Assembly: GCA_019114585.1 (NCBI GenBank)
Contig: DXFE01000091.1
Coordinates: forward strand, 1-8,941
Origin: Gemmiger_A avium
GTDB taxonomy: Bacteria > Bacillota > Clostridia > Oscillospirales > Ruminococcaceae
Direction of reading: 5' to 3'
Length of the DNA stretch: 8,941 nucleotides
The notes beneath the pieces are model-generated. The model was not told the origin of the DNA. It ran no database searches and saw only the letters and a list, made by a program, of their open reading frames with translations. The translations under genes and the position numbers were made by a program. Within the stretch, counting starts at the first letter, position 1, and the number at the start of each line of letters is the position of its first letter. Below are positions 1 to 6,426 of this stretch, one piece after another.

Positions 1-40
1 TTTCCGGGGTCTGGGGGGACGTTGTCCCCCCAGATTGGCC
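1..40 (-). repeat. Repeat copy A (partial) downstream of the MATE gene
   Basis: On the minus strand this begins four bases after the MATE stop codon and is cut by the window edge. It holds the perfect 10-bp stem I (arms 11-20 and 24-33, loop of three bases) made of a G-tract and a C-tract, followed by the ACCCCGGAAA linker. Over 40 bases it differs from the copy after the DUF4097 gene at one position and from the copy after trmB at two. It lies in the sense orientation of the upstream gene, like the other operon-end copies. Stem II and any stem III would lie outside the window. Confidence 0.85.
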
Positions 41-44
41 TGGC

Positions 45-1436
45 TTATTGTTTCGCCCGCTGGCGCATTTCGGCGCGGATGCGGCGGAAGGCTATGGCGA
101 AGGTGGTGGTGGTGACGGTGACGGCGGTCAGGTCGGCCACCGGCTCGGCCAGGATGACCGCCAGCACCTTGTTCACCGGCAGCACGGCGGGCAGGATATA
201 GATCAGAGGAATCAGCAAAATCACCTTGCGCAGCAGGGCCAGGAACACGCTGATTTTGGCGCGGCTGAGTGCCACAAAGGTCTGCTGACAGGCCAGCTGC
301 GCCCCAAAGAACAGCGACCCGCTCATGAACACCCGCAGGCACCGCTGGGCATAGGCGGACAGTTCCGGCTGATCCAGGAAAATGGCCACCAGCACCCCGG
401 GCCGCACCAGGCACAGCGCCCACAGGCTGATGGAATAGGTCAGCGCGCAGGTCAGCAGCAGCCGGAACGCCTTGGCCACCCGGGCCTCGTTGCCCGCGCC
501 GTAGTTGTAGCTTACGATGGGCTGGCATCCCTGGCTCAGACCGGTAAGCGGCAGCATGGAGAACTGCATCACGCTGATCAGCACCGTCATGGCGGCCACC
601 GCGTCGTCGCCGCCATAGGTGCGCATGCTGGTGTTGAAGCATACCGAGATGGCGCTTTCGGTCATCTGCATGATGAACGGCGATACACCCAGCCCGATGC
701 AGGGCAGCAGCACTGAGGGCGCGATCCGCAGATTGGACAGCCGGATACGCAGGTAGGTCTTTTTGCCGCACAGAAAGGCCACCACCCATATGCAGGAGAT
801 GCCCTGGGAAATAATGGTGGCCCAGGCCGCCCCGGCCACCCCCATATCAAACACAAAGATAAAGATCGGGTCCAGCACGATGTTGCACACCGCACCGATC
901 AGCACCGTGAACATGCCCATCCGGGCAAACCCCTGGGCATTGATAAAGGCGTTGAGCCCCAGCGCCAGCAGCACGAACACCGTGCCCATGGAATAGATGC
1001 GCATATAACTCCAGGCATAGCCGATGGTGGCTTCGCTGGCGCCGAACAGCCACAGAACCGGCTTGCCCCAGATCTGGAACGCCACCGTGAGCACCGCGCT
1101 CAGCAGCAGCATGGCGGCGGTGCAGTTGCCCAGAATCCGTTCCGCCATGGGCTTGTCGCCTTTGCCCATAAAGATCGAGGCCCGGGGCGCGCCGCCCATG
1201 CTCACCAGCGCCGCAAACGCCGAGAACATCATAATCACCGGCATCGCCACCCCCATGCCGGTCAGCGCGGCGGGGCCGGTGTCCGGAATATGGCCGATGT
1301 ACATCCGGTCCACCATATTGTACAGCAGGTTGATCACCTGGGCCGTGATGGCGGGCAGCGCCAGCTTGAACAGCAGCCGGCCTACCGGCTCGGTACCCAG
1401 ATTCGGCTGGGCGGTCCCGGCGGGATGTTTTTCCAT
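45..1436 (-). CDS. MATE-family multidrug/Na+ (or H+) antiporter-type efflux protein
   Basis: The predicted polytopic inner-membrane protein has 463 residues, a normal MATE length. The N-terminal signature is typical of the clostridial/MepA-like branch: PVGRLLFKLALPAI at about residues 17-30, then a first helix ending in VDRMYIGHI at about 42-50. About twelve hydrophobic segments follow in two halves, with the second half opening near LLPCIGLGVSPFIMQMTES. MATE proteins export cationic drugs, dyes or metabolites using an ion gradient; the substrate cannot be read from the sequence. I chose the ATG at 1436 because the AGGAG site sits 12 bases upstream. An in-frame TTG nine bases earlier (1445) would be only three bases from that site. 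The gene is separated from the upstream small gene by a terminator, so it is probably transcribed alone, and it ends in repeat copy A. The family call is firm; the drug specificity is unknown. Confidence 0.93.
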   Translation of the reverse strand: MEKHPAGTAQPNLGTEPVGRLLFKLALPAITAQVINLLYNMVDRMYIGHIPDTGPAALTGMGVAMPVIMMFSAFAALVSMGGAPRASIFMGKGDKPMAERILGNCTAAMLLLSAVLTVAFQIWGKPVLWLFGASEATIGYAWSYMRIYSMGTVFVLLALGLNAFINAQGFARMGMFTVLIGAVCNIVLDPIFIFVFDMGVAGAAWATIISQGISCIWVVAFLCGKKTYLRIRLSNLRIAPSVLLPCIGLGVSPFIMQMTESAISVCFNTSMRTYGGDDAVAAMTVLISVMQFSMLPLTGLSQGCQPIVSYNYGAGNEARVAKAFRLLLTCALTYSISLWALCLVRPGVLVAIFLDQPELSAYAQRCLRVFMSGSLFFGAQLACQQTFVALSRAKISVFLALLRKVILLIPLIYILPAVLPVNKVLAVILAEPVADLTAVTVTTTTFAIAFRRIRAEMRQRAKQ

Positions 1437-1495
1437 AACGTGCAAGCACTCCTTTCCCGCGGGGGTACCCCGGCCCGGCGCGGCTCTCTGTCTGT

Positions 1496-1525
1496 ATGAT
1501 AACGCAAAAAGAGCCGCCCTGTAAA
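1496..1525 (-). promoter_or_regulatory. Candidate promoter of the MATE gene, overlapping the upstream terminator
   Basis: On the minus strand, TTTACA (1520-1525) and TATCAT (1496-1501) are separated by 18 bases, resembling sigma-A -35 and -10 boxes. The -35 box falls in the loop and 3' arm of the terminator hairpin of the preceding gene. The start of transcription would give a leader of about 50 bases before the MATE ATG, with a GGGGTACCCC palindrome inside it. The boxes are imperfect, so this is a candidate only. Confidence 0.4.
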
Positions 1526-1532
1526 GGGCGGC
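1504..1532 (-). terminator. Rho-independent terminator of the small helical protein gene
   Basis: Read on the minus strand, GCCGCCCT (1525-1532) and AGGGCGGC (1513-1520) form a perfect 8-bp GC-rich stem with a four-base loop, followed by CTCTTTTT. It lies about 40 bases after the stop codon of the gene at 1572-2015 and points the same way, so it should end that transcript before the MATE gene. Confidence 0.85.
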
Positions 1533-1544
1533 CCCCCGGAATCA

Positions 1545-1566
1545 GGACAAACGTTTCCGTTTGCCC
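1545..1566 (-). other. Nine-base-pair hairpin with a GAAA tetraloop in the 3' UTR
   Basis: On the minus strand, GGGCAAACG and CGTTTGTCC pair over nine positions, including one G-U wobble, around a GAAA (GNRA-type) tetraloop. It starts six bases after the stop codon at 1572 and precedes the terminator. This gives a two-hairpin 3' UTR similar in plan, but not in sequence, to stems II and III of the repeat family. The stable tetraloop suggests a folded RNA; its function is unknown. Confidence 0.55.
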
Positions 1567-1571
1567 GATCC

Positions 1572-2015
1572 TCACAGATATGCCTTGTACATCTCGGCGC
1601 TGGCCTCCTGGAACCGCAGCAGCTCATCCGCCATTTCCTTGGCGCCGGTGCTGGCCTGCGGATAGGCGTTGCGCGCCTTGACCACGTCCATGACCCCCTG
1701 GTTGCTGCCCTCGGTGAGCATCTGCGCCAGCGCCCCGGTGGAATGATCCATCATGGTGCGGCCTTTGATGCCCGCCTTCGCCATCGTCTTGGCCATCACG
1801 CCCTGGCCCCGGCTCTGGGCCCCGCAGGCCGCCAGCGCGGTGTGGGCTTTCTGGTTCAGACGGCGGTATTCCTTCTGCTGCTTGAGCAGCCGCGCCCGGA
1901 ACTCCCGGTCCTGGGCATAGGGCATCAGCTGCGCCAGGGCATTCTTGCCCATTTCCGTATTGCGCACGATCTCCTGCAGCAGGGCCTCGTTATCGCTTAC
2001 ATTTTCCTGTTTCAT
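1572..2015 (-). CDS. Small all-helical protein of unknown function, possibly ferritin-like
   Basis: The product is 147 residues with no signal peptide or membrane segment, so it is probably cytoplasmic. Its composition and heptad-like patterning suggest four amphipathic helices at roughly 8-30, 36-64, 88-118 and 123-145, the shape of a ferritin-like or DUF2383-like bundle. Possible metal ligands are Glu21, Glu49, His58, His91, Glu102 and Glu131. However, the classic paired ExxH motifs of ferritin and rubrerythrin are absent, so metal binding is only a possibility. The gene has a purine-rich RBS (AAGGGGGAAG) just before the ATG. It is flanked by the malQ terminator upstream and its own terminator downstream, so it appears monocistronic. 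I do not recognise a named family with certainty. It could equally be a structural or stress-related helical protein. Confidence 0.8.
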   Translation of the reverse strand: MKQENVSDNEALLQEIVRNTEMGKNALAQLMPYAQDREFRARLLKQQKEYRRLNQKAHTALAACGAQSRGQGVMAKTMAKAGIKGRTMMDHSTGALAQMLTEGSNQGVMDVVKARNAYPQASTGAKEMADELLRFQEASAEMYKAYL

Positions 2016-2033
2016 GGTTTACTTCCCCCTTTC

Positions 2034-2047
2034 GCCCGATTTCGGGC
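2034..2047. other. Short palindrome in the leader of the helical-protein gene
   Basis: GCCCGATTTCGGGC is a 6-bp inverted repeat with a two-base centre, lying 19 bases upstream of the ATG at 2015. It could be an operator or a small 5'-UTR hairpin. No convincing -35/-10 pair was found between it and the malQ terminator, so the promoter of this gene is not identified. Confidence 0.3.
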
Positions 2048-2091
2048 CGTTGGGGACAGTATGCCCATCCCGCCCCGCCGCTATGCGCAAG

Positions 2092-2131
2092 AAAAACGCC
2101 CGCGCAGAACCGGCCGGGTTTTGCGCGGGCG
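2092..2131 (-). terminator. Terminator of malQ (stem III of repeat copy D)
   Basis: The arms at 2097-2106 and 2122-2131 form a perfect 10-bp stem. On the plus strand the left arm is CGCCCGCGCA. An inner AACC/GGTT helix follows past one mismatch. On the minus strand the stem is followed by TTTTTCTTG, a good intrinsic terminator for malQ. The other side is also T-rich, so it may work in both directions. Confidence 0.85.
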
Positions 2132-2215
2132 TTTGCTTTGTATATTTTTCCCGAGGGTCGGAGAATCCCGACCCGACAGATGGGGGTATGGGGGACTGGT
2201 CCCCCATATCAGCCC
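2092..2215 (-). repeat. Repeat copy D: divergent three-hairpin element after malQ
   Basis: On the minus strand this follows the malQ stop codon (2219-2221) within a few bases. Stem I pairs 2187-2196 with 2199-2208 (10 bp, G-tract/C-tract). A CCCCC-rich linker leads to stem II (2155-2161 with 2168-2174, 7 bp, six-base loop). Then come an A-rich linker and stem III, the terminator. The order, spacing and the C-tract/G-tract bracket round stem II match the other copies. Outside stem I the bases are mostly different, which is why I treat it as the same structural family rather than a recent duplicate. Confidence 0.6.
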
Positions 2216-2218
2216 ATA

Positions 2219-3856
2219 TCAGGTCACCTTGCGGCGGGCGGTGCTGCGTCCCTTGGCCTTGGGCGCCGCCTTGGCGGCGGGCCGGGCCGGGGCCGCGGGG
2301 GCTTTCTTCTCCGCTTTGGGCTTCACTTCTTCGGTTTCCGGCTCTTCCGCCGGGGCCGGCTCACACCGGCCGAACAGGGCGCACTTTTCCCGGATATGGG
2401 CCGCCAGCGCCCCGGTCAGTGCCCGGGCCTCGCAGCGCCAGCTCCAGTTTTCCGCCATCAGACGGCCCGGCGTATTGATGCGGCCCTCGGCGCCCAGGCC
2501 CAGCCAGTCCGCCATCGGGATCACCGCCAGCCGCGCCGGGCTGGCCAGAGCGCCCCGGATGAACCCTTCGGTCAGGCCCTCCCGGGTATTCAGGCCAAAA
2601 TACGCCCTGGCCATGGCCGCTTCCGCTTTCGGCGCGGTGGCCAGCCAGTGGGCCGTGGTGGTGTTGTCATGGGTGCCCGGATACACCACGCAATTCTCCG
2701 GATAGTTGTGGGGCAGGTACTCGTTCTCCGCCCCGCCGCCAAAGGCAAACTGCAATACCTTCATGCCCGGCAGGCCGGTGTCCCGCAGCAGCTGGCGCAC
2801 ACTGTCGAACAGTTCGCCCAGATCCTCCGCCACGATGGGCAGCTGCGGGCCGAACGCCCGCTCCATTTCCCGGAAAAAGTCCAGGCCCGGGCCCTGCTCC
2901 CATTTGCCGGTACGGGCGGTGGCCGCGTCGGCCGGGATGGCGTAGTAGGTATCAAAGGCGCGGAAATGGTCGATCCGCACAATGTCGTACAACTCCAGCG
3001 CGTGGCGCAGGCGGCGTTTCCACCAGGCATAGCCGGTCTGCTTGTGGTAGGCCCAGTTGTACAGCGGGTTGCCCCACAGCTGGCCGTCCGCACTGAAATA
3101 ATCCGGCGGGCAGCCCGCCACCCGCACCGGCGCGCCATCCTCGTCGGTCTCGAACAGCTCCCGCCCGGCCCAGGCATCGGCGGAATCCGCCGCCGCATAG
3201 ATGGGGATATCCCCCAGGATCTTCACGCCCTTGTCGTTGGCGTACTCCTTCAGCGCCCGCCACTGGCCGTCAAACAGGTACTGCACAAATTTCCAGAACT
3301 CGATCCGGTCGGCCTGCTCGGCCCGGAACGCCTCCAGCGCCTCCGGATCCCGGCGGCGCAGCGGCTGCGGCCAGGCGAGCCAGGCGGTCATACCGTGGGT
3401 CTCCTTGATGGTCATGTACAGGGCATAGTCATCCAGCCAGGCCTCGTTGGCAAAGCAGAACCGGTACCAGTCGTCCGGGTAGGGGGTCTCATACCCGGGC
3501 ACCGGCCGCTGGGTGCGCCAGCGCTGCCAGGCCCGCTCCAGCACCGCCAGCCGGGTGGTGTACAGCAGCCCGTAGTTCACCCGCCCGGCGGGCAGGGGGG
3601 CGCATTCCGCCTCGGTCAGAAGGCCCCGCTGACGCAGAATGTCCAGGTCAATAAAATAGGGGTTGCCCGCAAAGGCCGAACAGCTTTGGTAGGGGCTGTC
3701 CCCATAGCCGGTGGGGCTTAACGGCAGGATCTGCCACACCTGCTGGCCTGCCGCCGCCAGAAAATCCACAAACTGCCGGGCTTCGCTGCCCAGGCTGCCG
3801 ATCCCGTGGGCCCCCGGCAGGGCCGATACCGGCATCAGGATACCGCATTGCCGCAT
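2219..3856 (-). CDS. malQ: 4-alpha-glucanotransferase (amylomaltase, GH77) with basic C-terminal tail
   Basis: This enzyme moves alpha-1,4-glucan segments between maltodextrins in the cytoplasm (disproportionation, glycogen/maltose metabolism). The 545-residue product shows the whole GH77 core: SPY near 54-56, GDIPIY at 215-220, the stretch from AGCPPDYFSADGQLWG at 247-262, the nucleophile Asp296 in RIDHFRAFD, the acid/base Glu344 in VAEDLGE, and the stabilising Asp397 in PGTHDN. I chose the ATG at 3856 because AAGGAG lies 11 bases upstream and the protein then starts right at the family N-terminus (GILMPVSALPG). The longer open frame upstream is antisense to the GNAT gene. The core ends near residue 498. 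The last ~47 residues are an acidic PAPAEEPETEE stretch and then a Lys/Ala/Pro/Arg-rich, probably disordered histone-H1-like tail not needed for GH77 activity. The gene is monocistronic with its own promoter and terminator. Confidence 0.96.
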   Translation of the reverse strand: MRQCGILMPVSALPGAHGIGSLGSEARQFVDFLAAAGQQVWQILPLSPTGYGDSPYQSCSAFAGNPYFIDLDILRQRGLLTEAECAPLPAGRVNYGLLYTTRLAVLERAWQRWRTQRPVPGYETPYPDDWYRFCFANEAWLDDYALYMTIKETHGMTAWLAWPQPLRRRDPEALEAFRAEQADRIEFWKFVQYLFDGQWRALKEYANDKGVKILGDIPIYAAADSADAWAGRELFETDEDGAPVRVAGCPPDYFSADGQLWGNPLYNWAYHKQTGYAWWKRRLRHALELYDIVRIDHFRAFDTYYAIPADAATARTGKWEQGPGLDFFREMERAFGPQLPIVAEDLGELFDSVRQLLRDTGLPGMKVLQFAFGGGAENEYLPHNYPENCVVYPGTHDNTTTAHWLATAPKAEAAMARAYFGLNTREGLTEGFIRGALASPARLAVIPMADWLGLGAEGRINTPGRLMAENWSWRCEARALTGALAAHIREKCALFGRCEPAPAEEPETEEVKPKAEKKAPAAPARPAAKAAPKAKGRSTARRKVT

Positions 3857-3890
3857 TGCACACACACTCCTTCGTGCGATTTGTATTCCT

Positions 3891-3919
3891 ATTATACCGC
3901 GGGCGCGCGCGGTTTTCCA
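3891..3919 (-). promoter_or_regulatory. Promoter of malQ
   Basis: On the minus strand, TGGAAA (3914-3919) and a perfect TATAAT (3891-3896) are separated by 17 bases, a good sigma-A promoter. Transcription would start near 3884, leaving a leader of about 28 bases that contains the AAGGAG site. It lies back to back with the promoter of the GNAT-alaX-trmB operon; the -35 boxes are about 22 bases apart. Confidence 0.8.
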
Positions 3920-3941
3920 CTGTTTTGCGCGGCGCTGGCCG

Positions 3942-3970
3942 TGGACAAGCCGCCCGCCCGGGCGTATAAT
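3942..3970 (+). promoter_or_regulatory. Promoter of the GNAT-alaX-trmB operon
   Basis: TGGACA (3942-3947) and a perfect TATAAT (3965-3970) are 17 bases apart, a near-consensus sigma-A promoter. The start would be near 3977, about 27 bases before the GNAT ATG. Nothing like a riboswitch or long leader fits in this space, so expression is likely constitutive or controlled by a repressor that I cannot identify. Confidence 0.85.
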
Positions 3971-4003
3971 AGAACCAGTCTTTATGCGAGGGAGCGATGG
4001 GAA

Positions 4004-4489
4004 ATGACCGAATCCAAACTGACGGTGCGCCGGGCCGCGCCCCGGGATCTGCCCCGGCTGCACGAGCTGCTGCGGCAGGTGGCCGAGGTACATCATCAGG
4101 GCCGGCCGGATCTGTTCAAGGCGGGCCAGCGCAAGTACACCGACGAACAGCTGCTGGAGATCCTGGCGGACGATACCCGCCCGGTGCTGGCGGCGGTAAA
4201 CGGACAGGACGTGGTGCAGGGGTATGCGTTCTGCGTGTTCAAGCAGTTTGTCAACGACAACATCATGACCGATATCCGCACCCTGTATATTGACGACCTG
4301 TGTGTGGACGAGGCCTGCCGGGGGCAGCATGTGGGTACCCTGCTGTACGACGCGGTGCTGGATTTTGCCCGGCAGCACGGCTGCTACAACGTGACCCTGA
4401 ACGTGTGGAGCTGCAACAAAAGCGCCCAGAAATTCTACGAAGCCCGAGGCCTGGTGCCCCAGAAGATCGGCATGGAGGTCATCCTGTGA
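4004..4489 (+). CDS. GNAT-family N-acetyltransferase
   Basis: The 161-residue product is a single GNAT domain that transfers an acetyl group from acetyl-CoA to an unknown amine. The N-terminal strand and helix are LTVRRAAPRDLPRLHELL. The acetyl-CoA loop is CRGQHVG (105-111), following the strand LYIDDLCVDE (94-103). The closing motif is NKSAQKFYEARGL (138-150), typical of the family. The chosen ATG has AGGGAG nine bases upstream and sits just behind a strong promoter; the open frame continuing upstream runs through the promoter and malQ start and is not coding. Its stop overlaps the start of the next gene by four bases, so the two are translationally coupled. It does not look like RimI, and its place ahead of two tRNA genes does not prove a role in tRNA or ribosome acetylation. 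Confidence 0.93.
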   Translation: MTESKLTVRRAAPRDLPRLHELLRQVAEVHHQGRPDLFKAGQRKYTDEQLLEILADDTRPVLAAVNGQDVVQGYAFCVFKQFVNDNIMTDIRTLYIDDLCVDEACRGQHVGTLLYDAVLDFARQHGCYNVTLNVWSCNKSAQKFYEARGLVPQKIGMEVIL

Positions 4490-5646
4490 AAGACGACCGT
4501 TTGTATTACGCGGACCCGTTTCTGGCCCGGTTCACCGCCCGGGTGACCGGCTGCGAACCGGCGGGGGAAACCTGGGCCGTGACCCTGGACGCCACCGCCT
4601 TTTACCCGGAGGGGGGCGGCCAGCCCGCCGACACCGGCACCCTGGGCGAGGCCCGGGTGCTGGACGTGCACGAGCGGGAGGACCGGGTGGTGCACACCAC
4701 CGACCGGCCGCTGCCGGTAGGGGAGACGGTGGAGGGGGTCATTGACTGGTCCCGGCGGCTGGATCATATGGAACAGCACACCGGCGAGCATATCCTGAGC
4801 GGCACGCTGCACCGGCTGTTCGGCACCGACAACGTGGGGTTCCACATCGGGGCGGACACGGTGCGGATGGATATGGACAAGCCCCTGACCCCGGACCAGC
4901 TGGCCGAGGCGGAGCGCCTGGCCAACGAAACGATCCGCCGGGACGTGCCGGTGGACTGCGCCTGGCCGGACGCGGCCACCCTGGCGGCCACCGAGTACCG
5001 CAGCAAAAAGGCGCTGGAGGGTCCGGTGCGGCTGGTGACGGTGCCGGGCGCGGACTGCTGTGCCTGCTGCGGCACCCATCTGGCCCGGTCGGGGCAGGTG
5101 GGGCTGATCAAGATTCTCAGTGCCCAGCTCTACAAGGGCGGGGTGCGGCTGGCGGTGGCCTGCGGCGGCCGGGCCTTTGCCTGGGTGCAGGATCAGGCCG
5201 AACAGGCCCACGCCATCGGCGCGCTGCTGAGCGCCCCGGCGGAGGGGCTGTACCAGGCGGTGGAGCGGCAGGCGGTACAGGCGGCGCGGCTGCGGGTGCA
5301 GCTGGCCGAGGCCCGCAATGCCTGGTTCAGCCTGCTGGCGGCGCAGATCGGCCCGGATGAGACGGTCTGCCAGTGTCTGCCGGATCTGGCGGGGGATGAC
5401 CTGCGCCGCTGCGTCCTGGCGATGGCGGAGCGCACCGACCGGCCCTGCGCGGTGTTCAGCCCGGGGGAGGAAGATGTGCTGCACTACGCCCTGGTGTGGA
5501 AAGGCGGGGATGTGAACGGCCTGTGCCGGGAACTGAACGCGGAATTTGACGGCCGGGGCGGCGGACGGCCGCCGCTGGCACAGGGCAGCCTGCACGGGGA
5601 ATACGCCCGGGTGGAAGCCTGGTTTGCTGAATTTTTCAACAAGTAA
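4486..5646 (+). CDS. Alanyl-tRNA editing protein, AlaX-L type (AlaRS second additional domain plus DHHA1)
   Basis: This is a free-standing editing enzyme expected to hydrolyse mischarged Ser- or Gly-tRNA(Ala) in the cytoplasm. The 386-residue product has the N-terminal beta-barrel (AFYPEGGGQPADTG at 38-51). The zinc-binding catalytic HxxxH is His98/His102 in QHTGEH, and the second half of the zinc site, CxxxH, is Cys194/His198 in CCACCGTH. A coiled-coil-like helix follows near 250-285, and a DHHA1 domain ends with GRGGGRPPLAQGS (357-369). The length fits the long AlaX class with a DHHA1 tail. The start is GTG, overlapping the GNAT stop (GTGA), with GGAGG seven bases upstream; the reading frame upstream of this is a shadow of the GNAT gene. 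All catalytic residues are present. It is transcribed with trmB, 25 bases downstream, so the two tRNA functions are probably co-expressed. Confidence 0.95.
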   Translation: MKDDRLYYADPFLARFTARVTGCEPAGETWAVTLDATAFYPEGGGQPADTGTLGEARVLDVHEREDRVVHTTDRPLPVGETVEGVIDWSRRLDHMEQHTGEHILSGTLHRLFGTDNVGFHIGADTVRMDMDKPLTPDQLAEAERLANETIRRDVPVDCAWPDAATLAATEYRSKKALEGPVRLVTVPGADCCACCGTHLARSGQVGLIKILSAQLYKGGVRLAVACGGRAFAWVQDQAEQAHAIGALLSAPAEGLYQAVERQAVQAARLRVQLAEARNAWFSLLAAQIGPDETVCQCLPDLAGDDLRRCVLAMAERTDRPCAVFSPGEEDVLHYALVWKGGDVNGLCRELNAEFDGRGGGRPPLAQGSLHGEYARVEAWFAEFFNK

Positions 5647-5671
5647 CGAATAAACGGAGGAAAACCCATCT

Positions 5672-6421
5672 ATGCGGATGCGATTCAAACCCTACGCCCG
5701 GCCGGAACTGCTGGCCAGCCCTTTGCACGCCCATGACCCGATGGCCAACCGGGGGCATTGGCACGAGGTATTTGCCCGGCCCGGCCAGCCGCTGCATCTG
5801 GAACTGGGATGCGGCAAGGGCGGATTTTTGTCTCAGCTGGCGTCCCGCCATCCGGAGAACAACTATCTGGGCATCGACATCACCGACAAGGTGCTGATCC
5901 TGGCCAAGCGCAAGCTGGAGGCGGCCTACGCCGAAGCGGGGATTCCGGCGGACAATGTGCAGATCATGAGCCTGGACATTGAGCGGATCCTGAACGCCTT
6001 TGCGCCCGAGGATACGGTGGACCGCATTTACATCAATTTCTGCAATCCCTGGGATAAAAAGGCGGGGCATCGCAAGCATCGGCTGACCCATACCCGGCAG
6101 CTGGCGCTGTACCGGAAGTTCCTGGCGCCGGGGGCGGAAATCTGGTTCAAGACCGACGACGACGGCCTGTTTGAGGACAGCCTGGCCTATTTTGAGGAGG
6201 CGGGGTTCCAGATCCGGTGGATGACCCGGGATCTGCACGCCGACGAGCCGGACTGGAACATCCGAACCGAGCACGAGGCGATGTTTACCGGGATGGGGAT
6301 TCCCACCAAGGCGCTGATCGCGGTGATGCAGCCCGCCGACGAGGAACAGGTGGCCCGCGCTGCCGAGGCCCGCGTGGCCGCCGAAAAGAACCTGGGCCGG
6401 GCGATGCACGGCGAAGGGTAA
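5672..6421 (+). CDS. trmB: tRNA (guanine-N7-)-methyltransferase
   Basis: The enzyme methylates G46 of the tRNA variable loop at N7 using S-adenosylmethionine. The 249-residue product has the SAM-binding motif LELGCGKGGF (43-52), the acidic end of strand two in YLGIDI (65-70), and the family block INFCNPWDKKAGHRKHRL (121-138). The C-terminal tRNA-binding signature is TEHEAMFTGMGIPTKA (199-214). About 30 mostly alpha-helical residues (ADEEQVARAAEARVAAEKN) extend beyond the usual end. The usual (P/S)DPW is CNPW here, an Asp-to-Asn change that I believe occurs in related clostridial TrmBs. The start has GGAGG eleven bases upstream. It is the last gene of the operon and its stop is followed within a few bases by repeat copy B. 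Confidence 0.96.
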   Translation: MRMRFKPYARPELLASPLHAHDPMANRGHWHEVFARPGQPLHLELGCGKGGFLSQLASRHPENNYLGIDITDKVLILAKRKLEAAYAEAGIPADNVQIMSLDIERILNAFAPEDTVDRIYINFCNPWDKKAGHRKHRLTHTRQLALYRKFLAPGAEIWFKTDDDGLFEDSLAYFEEAGFQIRWMTRDLHADEPDWNIRTEHEAMFTGMGIPTKALIAVMQPADEEQVARAAEARVAAEKNLGRAMHGEG

Positions 6422-6426
6422 GATAA

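Noticed and set aside
2138..3721. 527-codon open frame on the plus strand opposite malQ
   Set aside because: It is antisense to a complete GH77 gene with all catalytic residues, is rich in Arg/Pro/Gly/His as expected for a GC-rich shadow, and has no recognisable motif or RBS.
3806..4003. Upstream in-frame extension of the GNAT gene
   Set aside because: It crosses the malQ start and its own TATAAT box; the ATG at 4004 has a proper RBS.
3857..4378. Upstream in-frame extension of malQ
   Set aside because: It runs antisense through the GNAT gene and the divergent promoters. The RBS and the family N-terminus both place the start at 3856.
4300..4485. Upstream in-frame extension of the AlaX gene
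   Set aside because: This is the GNAT gene in another frame; the GTG at 4486 has GGAGG at correct spacing and begins the family N-terminus.
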